From contig NZ_AUKJ01000020.1 in NCBI RefSeq assembly GCF_000424685.1, positions 62,001 through 126,000 on the forward strand: a stretch of 64,000 bases of DNA, written 5' to 3'. Numbering within the stretch: the stretch's first letter is position 1; each line of letters starts with the position of its first letter. Position numbers and translations under genes: made by a program. Below, piece after piece: positions 45,517-54,581 of the stretch. The notes under the pieces are model-generated. The model made no database searches. It saw nothing but the letters and a program-made list of their open reading frames with translations, and was not told where the DNA came from. The stretch is from Methylococcus capsulatus str. Texas = ATCC 19069. Lineage in GTDB: Bacteria; Pseudomonadota; Gammaproteobacteria; Methylococcales; Methylococcaceae.

Positions 45517-46878
45517 ATGCCATTCATCCCCCATACCGAAGCGGAAGTCCGCGACATGCTCGCGGCCATCGGTGCCGGATCGATCGACGAGCTGTTCGCC
45601 GAAATCCCGCCGGACCTGCGCTGCGGCGAGCTGAAAGACCTGCCCGAGGCGCTGTCGGAAATGGAGGTCTGCCGGCTGATGGAGGAACGCGCGGCCGAGA
45701 ACCGCAGCGCCCTCTGCTTCGCGGGCGCCGGCGCCTACGAGCACTACATTCCGGCGGCGGTGTGGGAGATCGCCCTGCGCGGCGAGTTTTACAGCGCCTA
45801 TACGCCTTACCAGGCGGAAGCGAGCCAGGGCAGCCTCCAGGTGTTCTACGAGTACCAGTCCATGATGGCGGACCTGATGGCCATGGATGTCTCCAATGCG
45901 TCGCTCTACGACGGCGCCTCCGCGCTGGGCGAGGCGATCCTGATGGCGCTGCGCACGAATCCGGAATCCCGCTCGCGCAAGATCCTGCTGCCGCGAAGCC
46001 TCAATCCGGTCTACAAGCGGGTCGCCCGGACCCTCACCCGCAACCAGCGGGTCGAACTGGTCGATCTGGACTACGACCGGAGCTTGGGACGGATTGCCGA
46101 AAACGCGCTGGAAACGTTCGAGGGGGGGGAGTTCGCCGCCGTGGTCATTCCGCAGCCCAACCACTTCGGCGTGCTCGAAGAGGTGGACGTCCTCGCCGAC
46201 TGGGCCCATCGCCATGGCGCCCGCAGCATCGCCGTGGTCAATCCGACTGCCATGGCACTGCTGAAGCCGCCGGGCGAATGGGGCGAACACGGCGCCGACC
46301 TGGCCTGCGGCGAAGGCCAGCCCCTGGGGATTCCGCTTTCCGCGGGGGGCCCCTATTTCGGATTCCTCTGCAGCCGCCAGGACTTCGTCCACCAGCTCCC
46401 CGGCCGCTTGGTCGGACGCACCGTCGACGTAGACGGCCGCGAGGGCTTCACCCTCACGCTGCAACCCCGCGAGCAGCACATCCGCCGCGGCAAGGCGACA
46501 TCCAACATCTGCACCAACCAGGGACTGATGGTGACGGCGGCAACCCTCTATATGGCATTGATGGGCCCCAAGGGACTGCGCAACATCGCCGCCGCCTGCC
46601 ACGCCAACGCCTCGGCGCTGCTCGAGCGGCTGACCCGCATCGACGGCGTCGAACCGGTCTTCCCGGCTCCGTTCTTCCACGAAGCCGCGATCCGCCTGCC
46701 GCGGGCGGCGGACCGTGTGCTGGCAGGGCTGGCCGAAAGAGGGATACTCGGCGGCCATGTCCTTTCGGCCGATTATCCCGAACTCGGCGACGCCCTCCTC
46801 ATCTGCGCCACCGAAACCCGTGGCCCGGAGGATATGGACCGCTATGCAGCCGCGCTGGCGGAGGTACTCGAATGCTGA
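45517..46878 (+). CDS. gcvPA: Glycine dehydrogenase (decarboxylating) subunit 1
   Basis: The N-terminal half of the P protein as a separate gene, 453 residues. Landmarks: [70 protein letters not shown] protein decarboxylates glycine with PLP bound in subunit 2. Ends TGA at 46878 overlapping gcvPB by 7 bases. Confidence 0.96.
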   Translation: MPFIPHTEAEVRDMLAAIGAGSIDELFAEIPPDLRCGELKDLPEALSEMEVCRLMEERAAENRSALCFAGAGAYEHYIPAAVWEIALRGEFYSAYTPYQAEASQGSLQVFYEYQSMMADLMAMDVSNASLYDGASALGEAILMALRTNPESRSRKILLPRSLNPVYKRVARTLTRNQRVELVDLDYDRSLGRIAENALETFEGGEFAAVVIPQPNHFGVLEEVDVLADWAHRHGARSIAVVNPTAMALLKPPGEWGEHGADLACGEGQPLGIPLSAGGPYFGFLCSRQDFVHQLPGRLVGRTVDVDGREGFTLTLQPREQHIRRGKATSNICTNQGLMVTAATLYMALMGPKGLRNIAAACHANASALLERLTRIDGVEPVFPAPFFHEAAIRLPRAADRVLAGLAERGILGGHVLSADYPELGDALLICATETRGPEDMDRYAAALAEVLEC

Positions 46879-48338
46879 TCTTCGACCGTTCCCGCGAAAG
46901 CCGCGCCTGCGCCAGCCTGTTTCCGCAAACCCCCGCCGACATCCGCGGCCTGCCCGGCCACCTGCTGCGCCAGACGCCGCCACCGCTGCCGGAAGTGACC
47001 GAGCTGGACGTCGTGAGGCACTACACCCGTTTGTCGCAAAAGAATTTCTCCATCGACACCCACTTCTATCCCTTGGGCTCCTGCACCATGAAATACAACC
47101 CCAAGGCGGCGAACGTGCTGGCGCAGCAGCCCGGCTTCGCGGCGCTCCACCCCCTGGGTACCGAACGCTTCGGCCAAGGCACCTTGAGCTGTCTTTACGA
47201 GTTGCAGGAATATCTGAAAACGCTCACCGGCATGACCGCCGTCAGCCTCAGCCCGGCTGCCGGCGCCCAGGGCGAATTCTGCGGCGTCGCCATGATCCGC
47301 GCCTACCATGACGCCCGCAACGACCATGAGCGCAACGAAATCCTCGTCCCCGATGCAGCCCACGGCACCAATCCCGCCTCGGCCGCCATGTGCGGCTACC
47401 AAGTCAGGGAGATTCCCACCAACGCGGACGGCGACGTCGATCTGGAGGCACTGAAGCAGGCAGTGGGCCCGAAGACCGCCGGCATCATGCTCACCAACCC
47501 CTCGACACTGGGCGTGTTCGAACACCGCATTCCCGAGATCGCGGCGCTGGTCCACGAGGCGGGCGGCCTGCTCTATTACGACGGCGCCAACCTCAACGCC
47601 ATCCTGGGCAAGGCCCGGCCCGGCGACATGGGTTTCGACGTCATCCACCTGAACCTGCACAAGACCTTCTCGACCCCGCACGGCGGCGGCGGCCCCGGTG
47701 CCGGGCCGGTCGGCGTCAACGCCAGGTTGCAGCCGTTTCTGCCGCTGCCGATGGTGGCAAGAAGCGGGAACGGTTATCGCTGGCTCGCCGAAAGCGACCG
47801 CCCCCAAAGCATCGGCCGCCTCTCCGCCTTCGCTGGCAACGTCGGCGTGCTGCTGCGGGCCTATGTTTACATCCGCCTGCTTGGATATCCAGGTCTGCGG
47901 CGAGTCGCCGAATATGCCACCCTCAACGCCAATTACTTACAGAAGAGACTGGTGGAGGCCGGATTCGACACCGCTTTTCCGACCCGCCGCGCCGCCCACG
48001 AATTCATCCTCAGCGTGCAGCGGCAGAAAAAGGAGCATCACGTCACCGCCCTCGATTTCGCCAAGCGGCTGCTCGACTACGGCTTCCACGCGCCGACCGT
48101 CTATTTTCCGCTGCTGATTCCCGAGTGCCTGATGATCGAACCCACGGAAACCGAGAACAAGGAAACCCTGGACGCTTTCGTCGACGCCATGGCCGCGATC
48201 CTGAAGGAAGCCGCGGAAGAACCGGAACGGCTCGGACAGGCGCCGCACTGCACGCCCGTCCGCCGGCTGGACGAAGTGCGCGCCGCCCGCCATCCGGATC
48301 TGGCCTGGAAACCGGCAGCGCCGGTCCCCCCTCGCTGA
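46872..48338 (+). CDS. gcvPB: Glycine dehydrogenase (decarboxylating) subunit 2
   Basis: The C-terminal half of the P protein, 488 residues, with the PLP lysine in [18 protein letters not shown] (landmark at about residues 262-279). Others: [14 protein letters not shown]-like [31 protein letters not shown]. It is the last gcv gene; a hairpin follows. The split P protein is usual in gammaproteobacteria such as methanotrophs and in many other bacteria, whereas E. coli has the fused form. Confidence 0.97.
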   Translation: MLIFDRSRESRACASLFPQTPADIRGLPGHLLRQTPPPLPEVTELDVVRHYTRLSQKNFSIDTHFYPLGSCTMKYNPKAANVLAQQPGFAALHPLGTERFGQGTLSCLYELQEYLKTLTGMTAVSLSPAAGAQGEFCGVAMIRAYHDARNDHERNEILVPDAAHGTNPASAAMCGYQVREIPTNADGDVDLEALKQAVGPKTAGIMLTNPSTLGVFEHRIPEIAALVHEAGGLLYYDGANLNAILGKARPGDMGFDVIHLNLHKTFSTPHGGGGPGAGPVGVNARLQPFLPLPMVARSGNGYRWLAESDRPQSIGRLSAFAGNVGVLLRAYVYIRLLGYPGLRRVAEYATLNANYLQKRLVEAGFDTAFPTRRAAHEFILSVQRQKKEHHVTALDFAKRLLDYGFHAPTVYFPLLIPECLMIEPTETENKETLDAFVDAMAAILKEAAEEPERLGQAPHCTPVRRLDEVRAARHPDLAWKPAAPVPPR

Positions 48339-48356
48339 TTTCAAAAAACGGCCTGC

Positions 48357-48389
48357 AAAAAGCCCTTCCGCCTCACGGTCGGAAGGGCT
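48357..48389 (-). terminator. Rho-independent terminator for the YcnI-like gene
   Basis: AGCCCTTCCG (48361-48370) pairs with CGGAAGGGCT (48380-48389) over 10 bp; read on the minus strand the stem is followed by TTTTT (48361-48357) and, after GCAGGCCG, another T-run. It lies 27 bases after the stop of the gene at 48416-49159. On the plus strand no T-run follows, so it may also slow gcvPB transcription only weakly. Confidence 0.75.
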
Positions 48390-48415
48390 CGTTGCCGAGG
48401 AAAGGCGGCGCTCGA

Positions 48416-49159
48416 TCAGCGATACATGAACTGATCGATGTCGCTGGAAGAGGGGTAGAAGTACCACGTTTCCGGCGAGGTACAACCTGCCGGCAGCGGA
48501 TTGCTGGCCGTATCACGCACCACGGTCACGGACGGAGCGGCACCGTTGGCATCGCCCAGGGAGGAGACAGGGAAGCTCGGGGTCGGCTCCAGCAGCCAGG
48601 CCTCGACCTTCTTCTTGCTGCAGTACTGGACTGTCGGCATGTAATACACCGCTTGATTGACGCAGGCGTCCGCGGGGAAGAGCGGCGTCTGCCAGCCGGC
48701 CTTGACCCGGAACGTGAAACCGGCGTACTGGGTACCGGGAAGGTTGCCGTTCTTCCACACCATTGCCCGAGTGCCATCGCCGGTCGGATGAATGGGGCCG
48801 TTACGGGTTTCGACCTTGCCGAACCCCGCAGTCATCGAGGGAAGCGCGGTACCCCAGTCCCACATCATGGCGTTCTCGATGACCTGGACGGGCTGGCCCG
48901 AAACCGGCTTGGCGATGCGGTTCAGAGTATGCCCCTGCGGCGGCATTACGACGACCTCCACGACCGGGAAGTGCTTTTCGCCTTCGCTGCAGTCATGGGG
49001 AATGATCGCCGTCGGATAGACGGTCTTGCCTTCGATGTACTTCACCGAGGAGCCGTCCGGGAAAGCCTGGAAGCCGGCATGGCCGAACACCTGGCCGGCG
49101 CTCAAGGCGACTCCTGCGCTCAGCAGGGACAACGACAGAAATTTGTTCGTATTGGACAT
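48416..49159 (-). CDS. Secreted YcnI/DUF1775-like protein, putative copper-binding
   Basis: A 247-residue exported protein. Signal peptide about residues 1-26 (hydrophobic LSLSLLSAGVALS, cleavage after QVFG), so the mature protein would begin with His27 (HAGFQAF), the position used by YcnI/DUF1775 proteins for mono-histidine-brace copper binding. IPHDCSEG, VEVVVMPPQG and the Trp pair in MMWDWGTALP resemble that fold; four Cys (HDC, ADAC, QYC, AGC) may form disulfides. YcnI homologues bind Cu(II); I infer this protein handles copper, plausible near methanotroph copper-linked genes. Family match is by eye. Confidence 0.6.
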   Translation of the reverse strand: MSNTNKFLSLSLLSAGVALSAGQVFGHAGFQAFPDGSSVKYIEGKTVYPTAIIPHDCSEGEKHFPVVEVVVMPPQGHTLNRIAKPVSGQPVQVIENAMMWDWGTALPSMTAGFGKVETRNGPIHPTGDGTRAMVWKNGNLPGTQYAGFTFRVKAGWQTPLFPADACVNQAVYYMPTVQYCSKKKVEAWLLEPTPSFPVSSLGDANGAAPSVTVVRDTASNPLPAGCTSPETWYFYPSSSDIDQFMYR

Positions 49160-49535
49160 TGCTGTTTCTCTCTCCTATGCGTTCTCGAAAAGGCGAAGCC
49201 TACTGAATGAGACACTAAGCGTGCCACGGCCACCCATATTGCAACTACATGATAAAACGATACATTCCTATTACCAGCAAAGACGATTTGAGTCATTTCA
49301 CGCATCCAATGTGTTATTACGCTCACTTCCAGGCGCGAATTCACGCACGGTGGCAAGGCAATTTACACAGCCCGCGAGCCACGGTTTCACTTGCGATTCC
49401 CTTGGCCCCGCACTATCTTGGAGGTCCTTCGGTTCCGTATCGCAACCGTTTGACCAGCCACACTCTCGTTAATATCCCTGCGAACGGAAAATTCGTCCCC
49501 ATGGCCACCCTCGCCTTCGCCAACGAAATCATGTC
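49160..49535. promoter_or_regulatory. Intergenic region, relatively AT-rich, between divergent genes
   Basis: 376 bases with no convincing gene. It is AT-richer than the surroundings around 49230-49330 (e.g. TTTTATCATG on the minus strand near 49250, TTACACAGC on the plus strand near 49370). It must contain the promoter of the YcnI-like gene and that of the gene at 49536. I could not fix -35/-10 boxes with confidence. Confidence 0.4.
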
Positions 49536-50855
49536 GTGAAACGTCCCAGCCGAGCGGCAATCGTCCGCGGCATCCTGGTCGCGCTCGTCGTGCTACCCAT
49601 GGCGGCACTATGGTCCGCCCTGGAGCCGAACCCGCTGGTGAACGCTCCGCTCCCCGCCTCGCATGCCTATGACGGACAGGACTTGCTCAGGGCACGCAAG
49701 CGCGGCGGAGAAGCAAGAGCGGTTCACCTGACTGCCGGCGACATCGAAGCCGCGGTCAACGACCTGATGGCCCGAAAGAAACTCGACGGCGCCATCCGCA
49801 CCGACATGCAAGGCGGGTGTCTGGCCGCGACCGTCACCCTGCGGCTCCCTTACCTGGCGGGCTGGTTCCTGAACATCCGGCTGACCGTCGAGGACGGCGA
49901 TCCCTTGCCCGCCGTGACCGGCCTGCGCGTGGGGTCGCTCCCTCTGCCGCCCAAGGTGGTAAACGCCTTCGTGATTCACCAGATGGAAAAGAAGGGCTTG
50001 CTGCCGAACGTGCCGGGCGACCAGGGTCTCATCCTGTCGGCGCATATACGCGACGGGAAGCTGGAACTGACTTTCACCGGCGAATCACAGACGGCAGAAC
50101 GTCTTCGCGCGCTGATCACCGAAGCCGCCGGCGCCGAACGGATTCGCTCCTACCATGACCGGCTCGCCAATGCGCTGAGCGAATCCAACACCCGTCACTT
50201 CATCCGTCTGGGGATACTGACGCGGGCGCTGTTCGCGCTGGCGGCGCAAAGGTCCGGGATCACCGATCCGGCAGCGGAAAACCGGGCGGTCATTTTGCTG
50301 TTGGCGGCCTATGTGAACGGCTATGACCTGATGAGCGGCTCGGACGGCGATGCTCAGCCCTTGCCGGTACGGTCCGTGCTGTTGCAGGGACGGCAGGACC
50401 TCGGCAGGCATTTCATGACCTCCGCCGCTTTCGCCCTGGCGGGCCAGCGCACCCTGACCGACGCCATCGGTCTGATCAAGGAATTGAACGACACACACAG
50501 CGGTAGCGGATTCAGCTTTACCGACCTGGCCGCCGACCGCGCCGGCACGGTGTTCGGCAAACGCGCGACCCAGCCGCAGTATGCCCGACGGATCCAAGGG
50601 ATACTGGCCGCCAGTACCGACGATGCGGTCTTCATGCCGAATGTGGGAGACTTGCCGGAGCGCCTTCGTGGCGCCGAGTTTTTCGAGCGGTTCCGGGATG
50701 TCTACAGCCCACAGTTCGAACGGCTGACCCAGCTCATCGACGAGCGGATCGACCGGCTTTCACTTTACACCGCCCCCGACTCCCAGGCCATCACTCACAA
50801 AAAAGCCAGCCCCGAGGGGCTGGCTCCTGGTGCCGAGAAAGCGGACGGAACTTAG
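49536..50855 (+). CDS. Membrane-anchored protein of unknown function
   Basis: A 439-residue protein with one N-terminal hydrophobic segment (IVRGILVALVVLPMAALWSAL, about residues 9-28; signal or anchor) and then a soluble region. The part LTAGDIEAAVNDLMARKKLDG followed by beta strands (AATVTLRLPYLAGWFLNIRLTVED) resembles DUF2140/YceB-like lipid-binding folds, but only loosely. The later half (FALAAQRSGITDP, NGYDLMSG, HFMTSAAFALAGQR, DLAADRAG) is unrecognised. The start GTG at 49536 has a weak ribosome-binding site. Its last codons contain a terminator hairpin that serves the opposite gene. Confidence 0.7.
   Translation: MKRPSRAAIVRGILVALVVLPMAALWSALEPNPLVNAPLPASHAYDGQDLLRARKRGGEARAVHLTAGDIEAAVNDLMARKKLDGAIRTDMQGGCLAATVTLRLPYLAGWFLNIRLTVEDGDPLPAVTGLRVGSLPLPPKVVNAFVIHQMEKKGLLPNVPGDQGLILSAHIRDGKLELTFTGESQTAERLRALITEAAGAERIRSYHDRLANALSESNTRHFIRLGILTRALFALAAQRSGITDPAAENRAVILLLAAYVNGYDLMSGSDGDAQPLPVRSVLLQGRQDLGRHFMTSAAFALAGQRTLTDAIGLIKELNDTHSGSGFSFTDLAADRAGTVFGKRATQPQYARRIQGILAASTDDAVFMPNVGDLPERLRGAEFFERFRDVYSPQFERLTQLIDERIDRLSLYTAPDSQAITHKKASPEGLAPGAEKADGT
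50799..50825 (-). terminator. Rho-independent terminator of the peroxidase gene, inside the opposing CDS
   Basis: AGCCAGCCCC (50804-50813) pairs with GGGGCTGGCT (50816-50825). On the minus strand the hairpin is followed by TTTTTT (50804-50799), a classical intrinsic terminator 27 bases after the peroxidase stop. It lies within the last codons (KKASPEGLAP) of the plus-strand gene ending at 50855. Confidence 0.85.
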
Positions 50856-51883
50856 TCGTAATCGAAGGTTCCGTTCGGCAAACCGGGCAGCTGCGGCATC
50901 TGCTGCTTGGGGAATTCGCCGGTCAACGCATTCAGGAACGCGACCACGTCGGCGACCTGCTGATCGCTCAAGTCCTTGTTGAGCTGCAGCTTGGCCATCA
51001 CCCTCACCGCCTCGTCCAGCGTCTTGACCTTGCCGTTGTGGAAGTACGGCGCAGTCAGGGCGACGTTGCGCAGGGTCGGCACCTTGAACAAATGTTCGTC
51101 CTCGGTCTTCTTGGTGACCTCGGCCCGGCCCTTGTCCCGGGAGAATCCGTATTTCGCCTCGAACATGCCGTTCTCGAAAGTCGGGAACTTCATGAAGAAC
51201 GGCGTTCCCTCCGGCAGAGTTGGACCATTGAACGCCGGGCCGCTGTGGCAGTTCGAACAGCCGGTCTCGGCGAAGGTGTTCATGCCCCGCACCTGCTGTT
51301 CGGTCAGGGCGGTCTTGTCGCCGCCGACGTACCTGTCGTAGGGGCTGTTCGGCGTGATCAAAGTGCGCTCATAGGCGGCGATGGCCTTGGCGGCATTGTC
51401 CGCCGTCACCGCATCACCGCTGCCGAAGGCAGCGGCGAAGGCTTCGGGATAACCCGGAATGGCCTTGAGCCGGGCCACGACGTCGTCCCAGCTCTTCATG
51501 CCCATCTCGATGGGGTTGGTCACGGGTCCCTTGGCCTGCGCTTCCAGGCTGGGCGCGCGGCCGTCCCAGAACTGCACGGAATTGAAGGCGGCGTTCCAGA
51601 CCGTCGGCGCGCTGCGGCCGCCGACCTGGCCGTGGACGCCGACCGAACCACCGCGGTTGTCTTCGCCGCCGAGCATCACGTTGTGGCAGGAATTGCACGA
51701 CACCGTGCCGGTGGAGGACAGGCGCGGGTCCAGGTAAAGCATCTTGCCCAGTTCCACCTTGGCCGGGGTGCTCGGATTGGCCGCAGGTTCGGGAGCCTTG
51801 GCGGGCAGTGCCTGCCAGTCGGCAACCGCCGCCGACGCTCCGGCCAGGGCCAGGGCGCCGGTCAGCAAACGTAGAGTGAACAT
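50852..51883 (-). CDS. Diheme cytochrome c peroxidase family protein
   Basis: A 343-residue periplasmic protein: signal peptide residues 1-21 (LLTGALALAGASAAVA), then two c-type heme sites, CNSCH (63-67) and CSNCH (about 209-213). Family segments GGEDNRGGSVGVHGQVG, RSAPTVWNAAFNSVQFWDGRAPSLEAQA and HLFKVPTLRNVALTAPYFHNG are typical of bacterial CcpA/MauG-like enzymes, reducing H2O2 with cytochrome c. The stop overlaps the plus-strand stop by 4 bases. Similar proteins are surface-associated and copper-regulated in Methylococcus, from my general knowledge. Confidence 0.9.
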   Translation of the reverse strand: MFTLRLLTGALALAGASAAVADWQALPAKAPEPAANPSTPAKVELGKMLYLDPRLSSTGTVSCNSCHNVMLGGEDNRGGSVGVHGQVGGRSAPTVWNAAFNSVQFWDGRAPSLEAQAKGPVTNPIEMGMKSWDDVVARLKAIPGYPEAFAAAFGSGDAVTADNAAKAIAAYERTLITPNSPYDRYVGGDKTALTEQQVRGMNTFAETGCSNCHSGPAFNGPTLPEGTPFFMKFPTFENGMFEAKYGFSRDKGRAEVTKKTEDEHLFKVPTLRNVALTAPYFHNGKVKTLDEAVRVMAKLQLNKDLSDQQVADVVAFLNALTGEFPKQQMPQLPGLPNGTFDYD

Positions 51884-51990
51884 GGTGACTTCCTCCTCGG
51901 TGTGGTGTTGTTTTCAAACGGCGGTATCGCCGGGTCCAGCGCGTTCTTATAGGGAATTACGCGCCAGTTTGCAACCGCCACGCCGCCAGG

Positions 51991-52239
51991 TCAGTGCCGG
52001 GTCGGCGCCTGCCCCACCCGTACCACCAAGTCCTTCGGTATTGCGACCAGATCGAAGGAATCGAGATAGCGTGCCACCAGTTCTTCACTGACGTTGATCT
52101 CGACACGCGGCGGCGCCGGCTCGGTCAACCGCTGTATGCGCTTCTCCAGCCGCTGGGCGGAAAGATTCAGGCTCACCACCACCCCCAGCCCGAAGCCCAC
52201 CGCCAGGAACAGCAGATACATCGTGATTTCGATAGTCAT
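51991..52239 (-). CDS. Small single-pass membrane protein
   Basis: An 82-residue protein starting MTIEITMYLLFLAVGFGLGVVV, a transmembrane segment, followed by a basic helical part (RLEKRIQRLTEP) and a mixed tail (VEINVSEELVARYLDSFDLVA). Start ATG 52239 has GAGGAGAATT upstream. No family recognised. Confidence 0.65.
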   Translation of the reverse strand: MTIEITMYLLFLAVGFGLGVVVSLNLSAQRLEKRIQRLTEPAPPRVEINVSEELVARYLDSFDLVAIPKDLVVRVGQAPTRH

Positions 52240-52416
52240 CGGAAATTCTCCTCGCCCGCAAACCGTGGGCGTCTCATGGCTCTGACATGGTGTCCCGATG
52301 AAGGATTTCAACGTCTTGCAACATTTCACCTTGACGAACCGCGAGCACCGTTCGGCGGATGTGCTGGTTCAGGCATAATCGCCCCAGACTTCCAAAAAAA
52401 GATACGGAGAGGCGAC

Positions 52417-53814
52417 ATGCGAATCTTTCGAACCAAGGCAGTTTCCACTGACGACTGCTCAGGCGGCGGCCTCAAACGCTGTCTGGGCGCGCTCGACCTG
52501 ACCCTGCTCGGGATCGGCGCGATCATCGGCACCGGCATCTTCGTGCTGACCGGCATCGCCGCCGCCACCCAGGCCGGCCCCGCCGTGGTTCTGTCCTTCG
52601 TCTTCGCCGGACTGGCCTGCGCCTTCGCCGCCCTGGCCTACGCCGAACTGGCGGCCTGCGTCGGCGGCTGCGGCAGCGCCTATGGATACAGTTACGCGGC
52701 TTTCGGCGAGCTGATCGCCTGGATAATCGGCTGGGACCTGATTCTGGAGTACGCAATCTCGGTGGCCGCGGTCGCCAACGGTTGGTCGGGCTATTTCGCC
52801 AACGCGCTGACCGCCGTCGGTCTGGAATTGCCGGACTACCTGACCAAGGCGCCCGAGAAGGGGGGGATCATCAACCTGCCGGCCTCGGCGATCATCATCC
52901 TGCTGATGGCTCTGCTCATCGCCGGAGTGAAGGAGAGCGCCCGCCTCAACACCGTCATGGTGTCGGTCAAAGTACTGGCCATCGCGGTGTTCGTCGCCGT
53001 CGCCAGCGCCCATGTCGATCCCGCCCATTGGGATCCGTTCCTGCCGTTCGGCTGGTTCGGCCACGATGCCGAAGGCAGACCGACCGGCGTGCTGGCCGGA
53101 GCTTCGATCGTGTTCTTCGCCTACGTGGGATTCGATGCGGTCTCCACCGCCGCGGAGGAAGCGCGCAACCCGATGCGCGACGTGCCGATCGGCATCATCG
53201 GTTCGCTGGTGTTCTGCACCCTGATCTACATCGTGGTGGCGGGACTCCTCACCGGCGTCGTGCCCTACACCGAACTCAACGTTTCCTCGCCGGTCGCGCA
53301 TGCGCTGCAGCTGCTGGGCATCCGCTGGGCTTCCGGGCTGGTCGCCACGGGAGTGATCGCGGGGCTCACCACGGTCATGCTGGTGCTCTATTACGCGCTG
53401 ACCCGGATCATCTTCGCCATGTCCCGCGACGGGTTGCTGTCGCCCTGGTTTTCCGCCGTCAACACCCGCACCCAGACCCCGGTACGGGTGATCGTCCTGT
53501 GCGGCCTGTTCATCTCCCTGGTCGCCGGCTTCGTGCCGCTGGGCGAACTGGCCGAACTCGTCAACATCGGCACCCTCTTCGCCTTCGTCCTGGTGTGCCT
53601 GGGTGTGATCGTGCTCCGCGTCACCCGGCCGGAGCTCCACCGGCCCTTCAAGACACCCGTCGTGCCCTGGTTTCCGATCCTGGGCGCCCTCTCCTGCGGC
53701 GCCCTGATGGCCTTCCTGCCGGCCCTGACTTGGCTGCGTTTCGTGGTCTGGCTGCTGCTGGGGATCGGGATCTATTTCGCCTACTCCTACCGCCACAGCA
53801 GGCTGGCGGACTAA
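52417..53814 (+). CDS. APC-superfamily amino-acid permease (CAT type)
   Basis: A 465-residue transporter with 12 predicted transmembrane segments. The motif GIGAIIGTGIFVLTG (about residues 34-48) and FVFAGLACAFAALAYAELA, FFAYVGFDAVSTAAEEARNP are diagnostic of the cationic amino-acid transporter (CAT/YfnA) group. Substrate not defined. ATG 52417 is preceded by GGAGAGG. Ends 4 bases into the stop of gloB (convergent). Confidence 0.92.
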   Translation: MRIFRTKAVSTDDCSGGGLKRCLGALDLTLLGIGAIIGTGIFVLTGIAAATQAGPAVVLSFVFAGLACAFAALAYAELAACVGGCGSAYGYSYAAFGELIAWIIGWDLILEYAISVAAVANGWSGYFANALTAVGLELPDYLTKAPEKGGIINLPASAIIILLMALLIAGVKESARLNTVMVSVKVLAIAVFVAVASAHVDPAHWDPFLPFGWFGHDAEGRPTGVLAGASIVFFAYVGFDAVSTAAEEARNPMRDVPIGIIGSLVFCTLIYIVVAGLLTGVVPYTELNVSSPVAHALQLLGIRWASGLVATGVIAGLTTVMLVLYYALTRIIFAMSRDGLLSPWFSAVNTRTQTPVRVIVLCGLFISLVAGFVPLGELAELVNIGTLFAFVLVCLGVIVLRVTRPELHRPFKTPVVPWFPILGALSCGALMAFLPALTWLRFVVWLLLGIGIYFAYSYRHSRLAD

Positions 53815-54581
53815 CCTCGGAAAACGTCCTTCCTGCGCCGGATTTCTGCGAACACCTCCACCTCCGGCACACCGGGCAAACCCAGCCTCGCTCTGATTTC
53901 GGGGCTTTCCGGCCGCAGGAAGGGATTGGTCGCCAGCTCTTCACTCAGGATGGAGGGTACGGTGGCCGCCCCCTCACGCCGCAAGGCCTCGACCCGCTCC
54001 ACGCGTTCGCGCAAGGCGACGTTGCCGGGCTCGATCGTCACGGCGAATCGGGCATTGGCCTGGGTGTATTCATGGGCACAGAAAACCTTCGTCTCCGCCG
54101 GCAGCGCGCGCAGCCGCTCCAGGGAACGCCACATCTGCTCCGCACTGCCCTCGAACAAACGGCCGCAGCCCAACGCGAACAACGTGTCGCCACAGAACAG
54201 CGCGGCATCGTCCTCGAACCAGAAAGCGACGTGGCCGGAAGTGTGCCCCGGGACATCCAGCATCCGGGCCGATGCGGAACCGAGCCGGAATTCCTCGCCG
54301 TCTTTCAACGCGACATCGATTCCCGGGATGCGGTGGCGATCTCCTGCCGCGCCGACGATGGTACAGCCGGTCGCCGCCTTGAGCTCCAGATTGCCGCCGA
54401 CGTGGTCACCGTGGTGATGGGTATTGAGTACATGGCCGAGCCGCCAGCCCCTGGCATCGAGCGCCTCCAGCACCGGCCCGGCGACGGCCGGATCCACCGC
54501 CGCGGTGGCGCCGCTGCCGGGCTCGTGGAGGAGATAGACATAGTTGTCTTCGAGCACGGGGATTTGAAGGATTTCGAGCAT
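53811..54581 (-). CDS. gloB: Hydroxyacylglutathione hydrolase (glyoxalase II)
   Basis: GloB hydrolyses S-lactoylglutathione in methylglyoxal detoxification. The 256-residue metallo-beta-lactamase-fold protein has NTHHHGDHVGG (zinc ligands), TPGHTSGH-like VPGHTSGHVAFW, GDTLFALGCGRLFEG, and AHEYTQANARFA, followed by the C-terminal glutathione-binding segment. It overlaps the MutS-like start region by one base (54581). Confidence 0.95.
   Translation of the reverse strand: MLEILQIPVLEDNYVYLLHEPGSGATAAVDPAVAGPVLEALDARGWRLGHVLNTHHHGDHVGGNLELKAATGCTIVGAAGDRHRIPGIDVALKDGEEFRLGSASARMLDVPGHTSGHVAFWFEDDAALFCGDTLFALGCGRLFEGSAEQMWRSLERLRALPAETKVFCAHEYTQANARFAVTIEPGNVALRERVERVEALRREGAATVPSILSEELATNPFLRPESPEIRARLGLPGVPEVEVFAEIRRRKDVFRG

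Noticed and set aside
44949-48338. A 1129-codon open frame overlapping gcvT, gcvPA and gcvPB in another phase
   Set aside because: Its first part is a shadow frame, arginine/proline-rich; only the last part, from 46872, is gcvPB.
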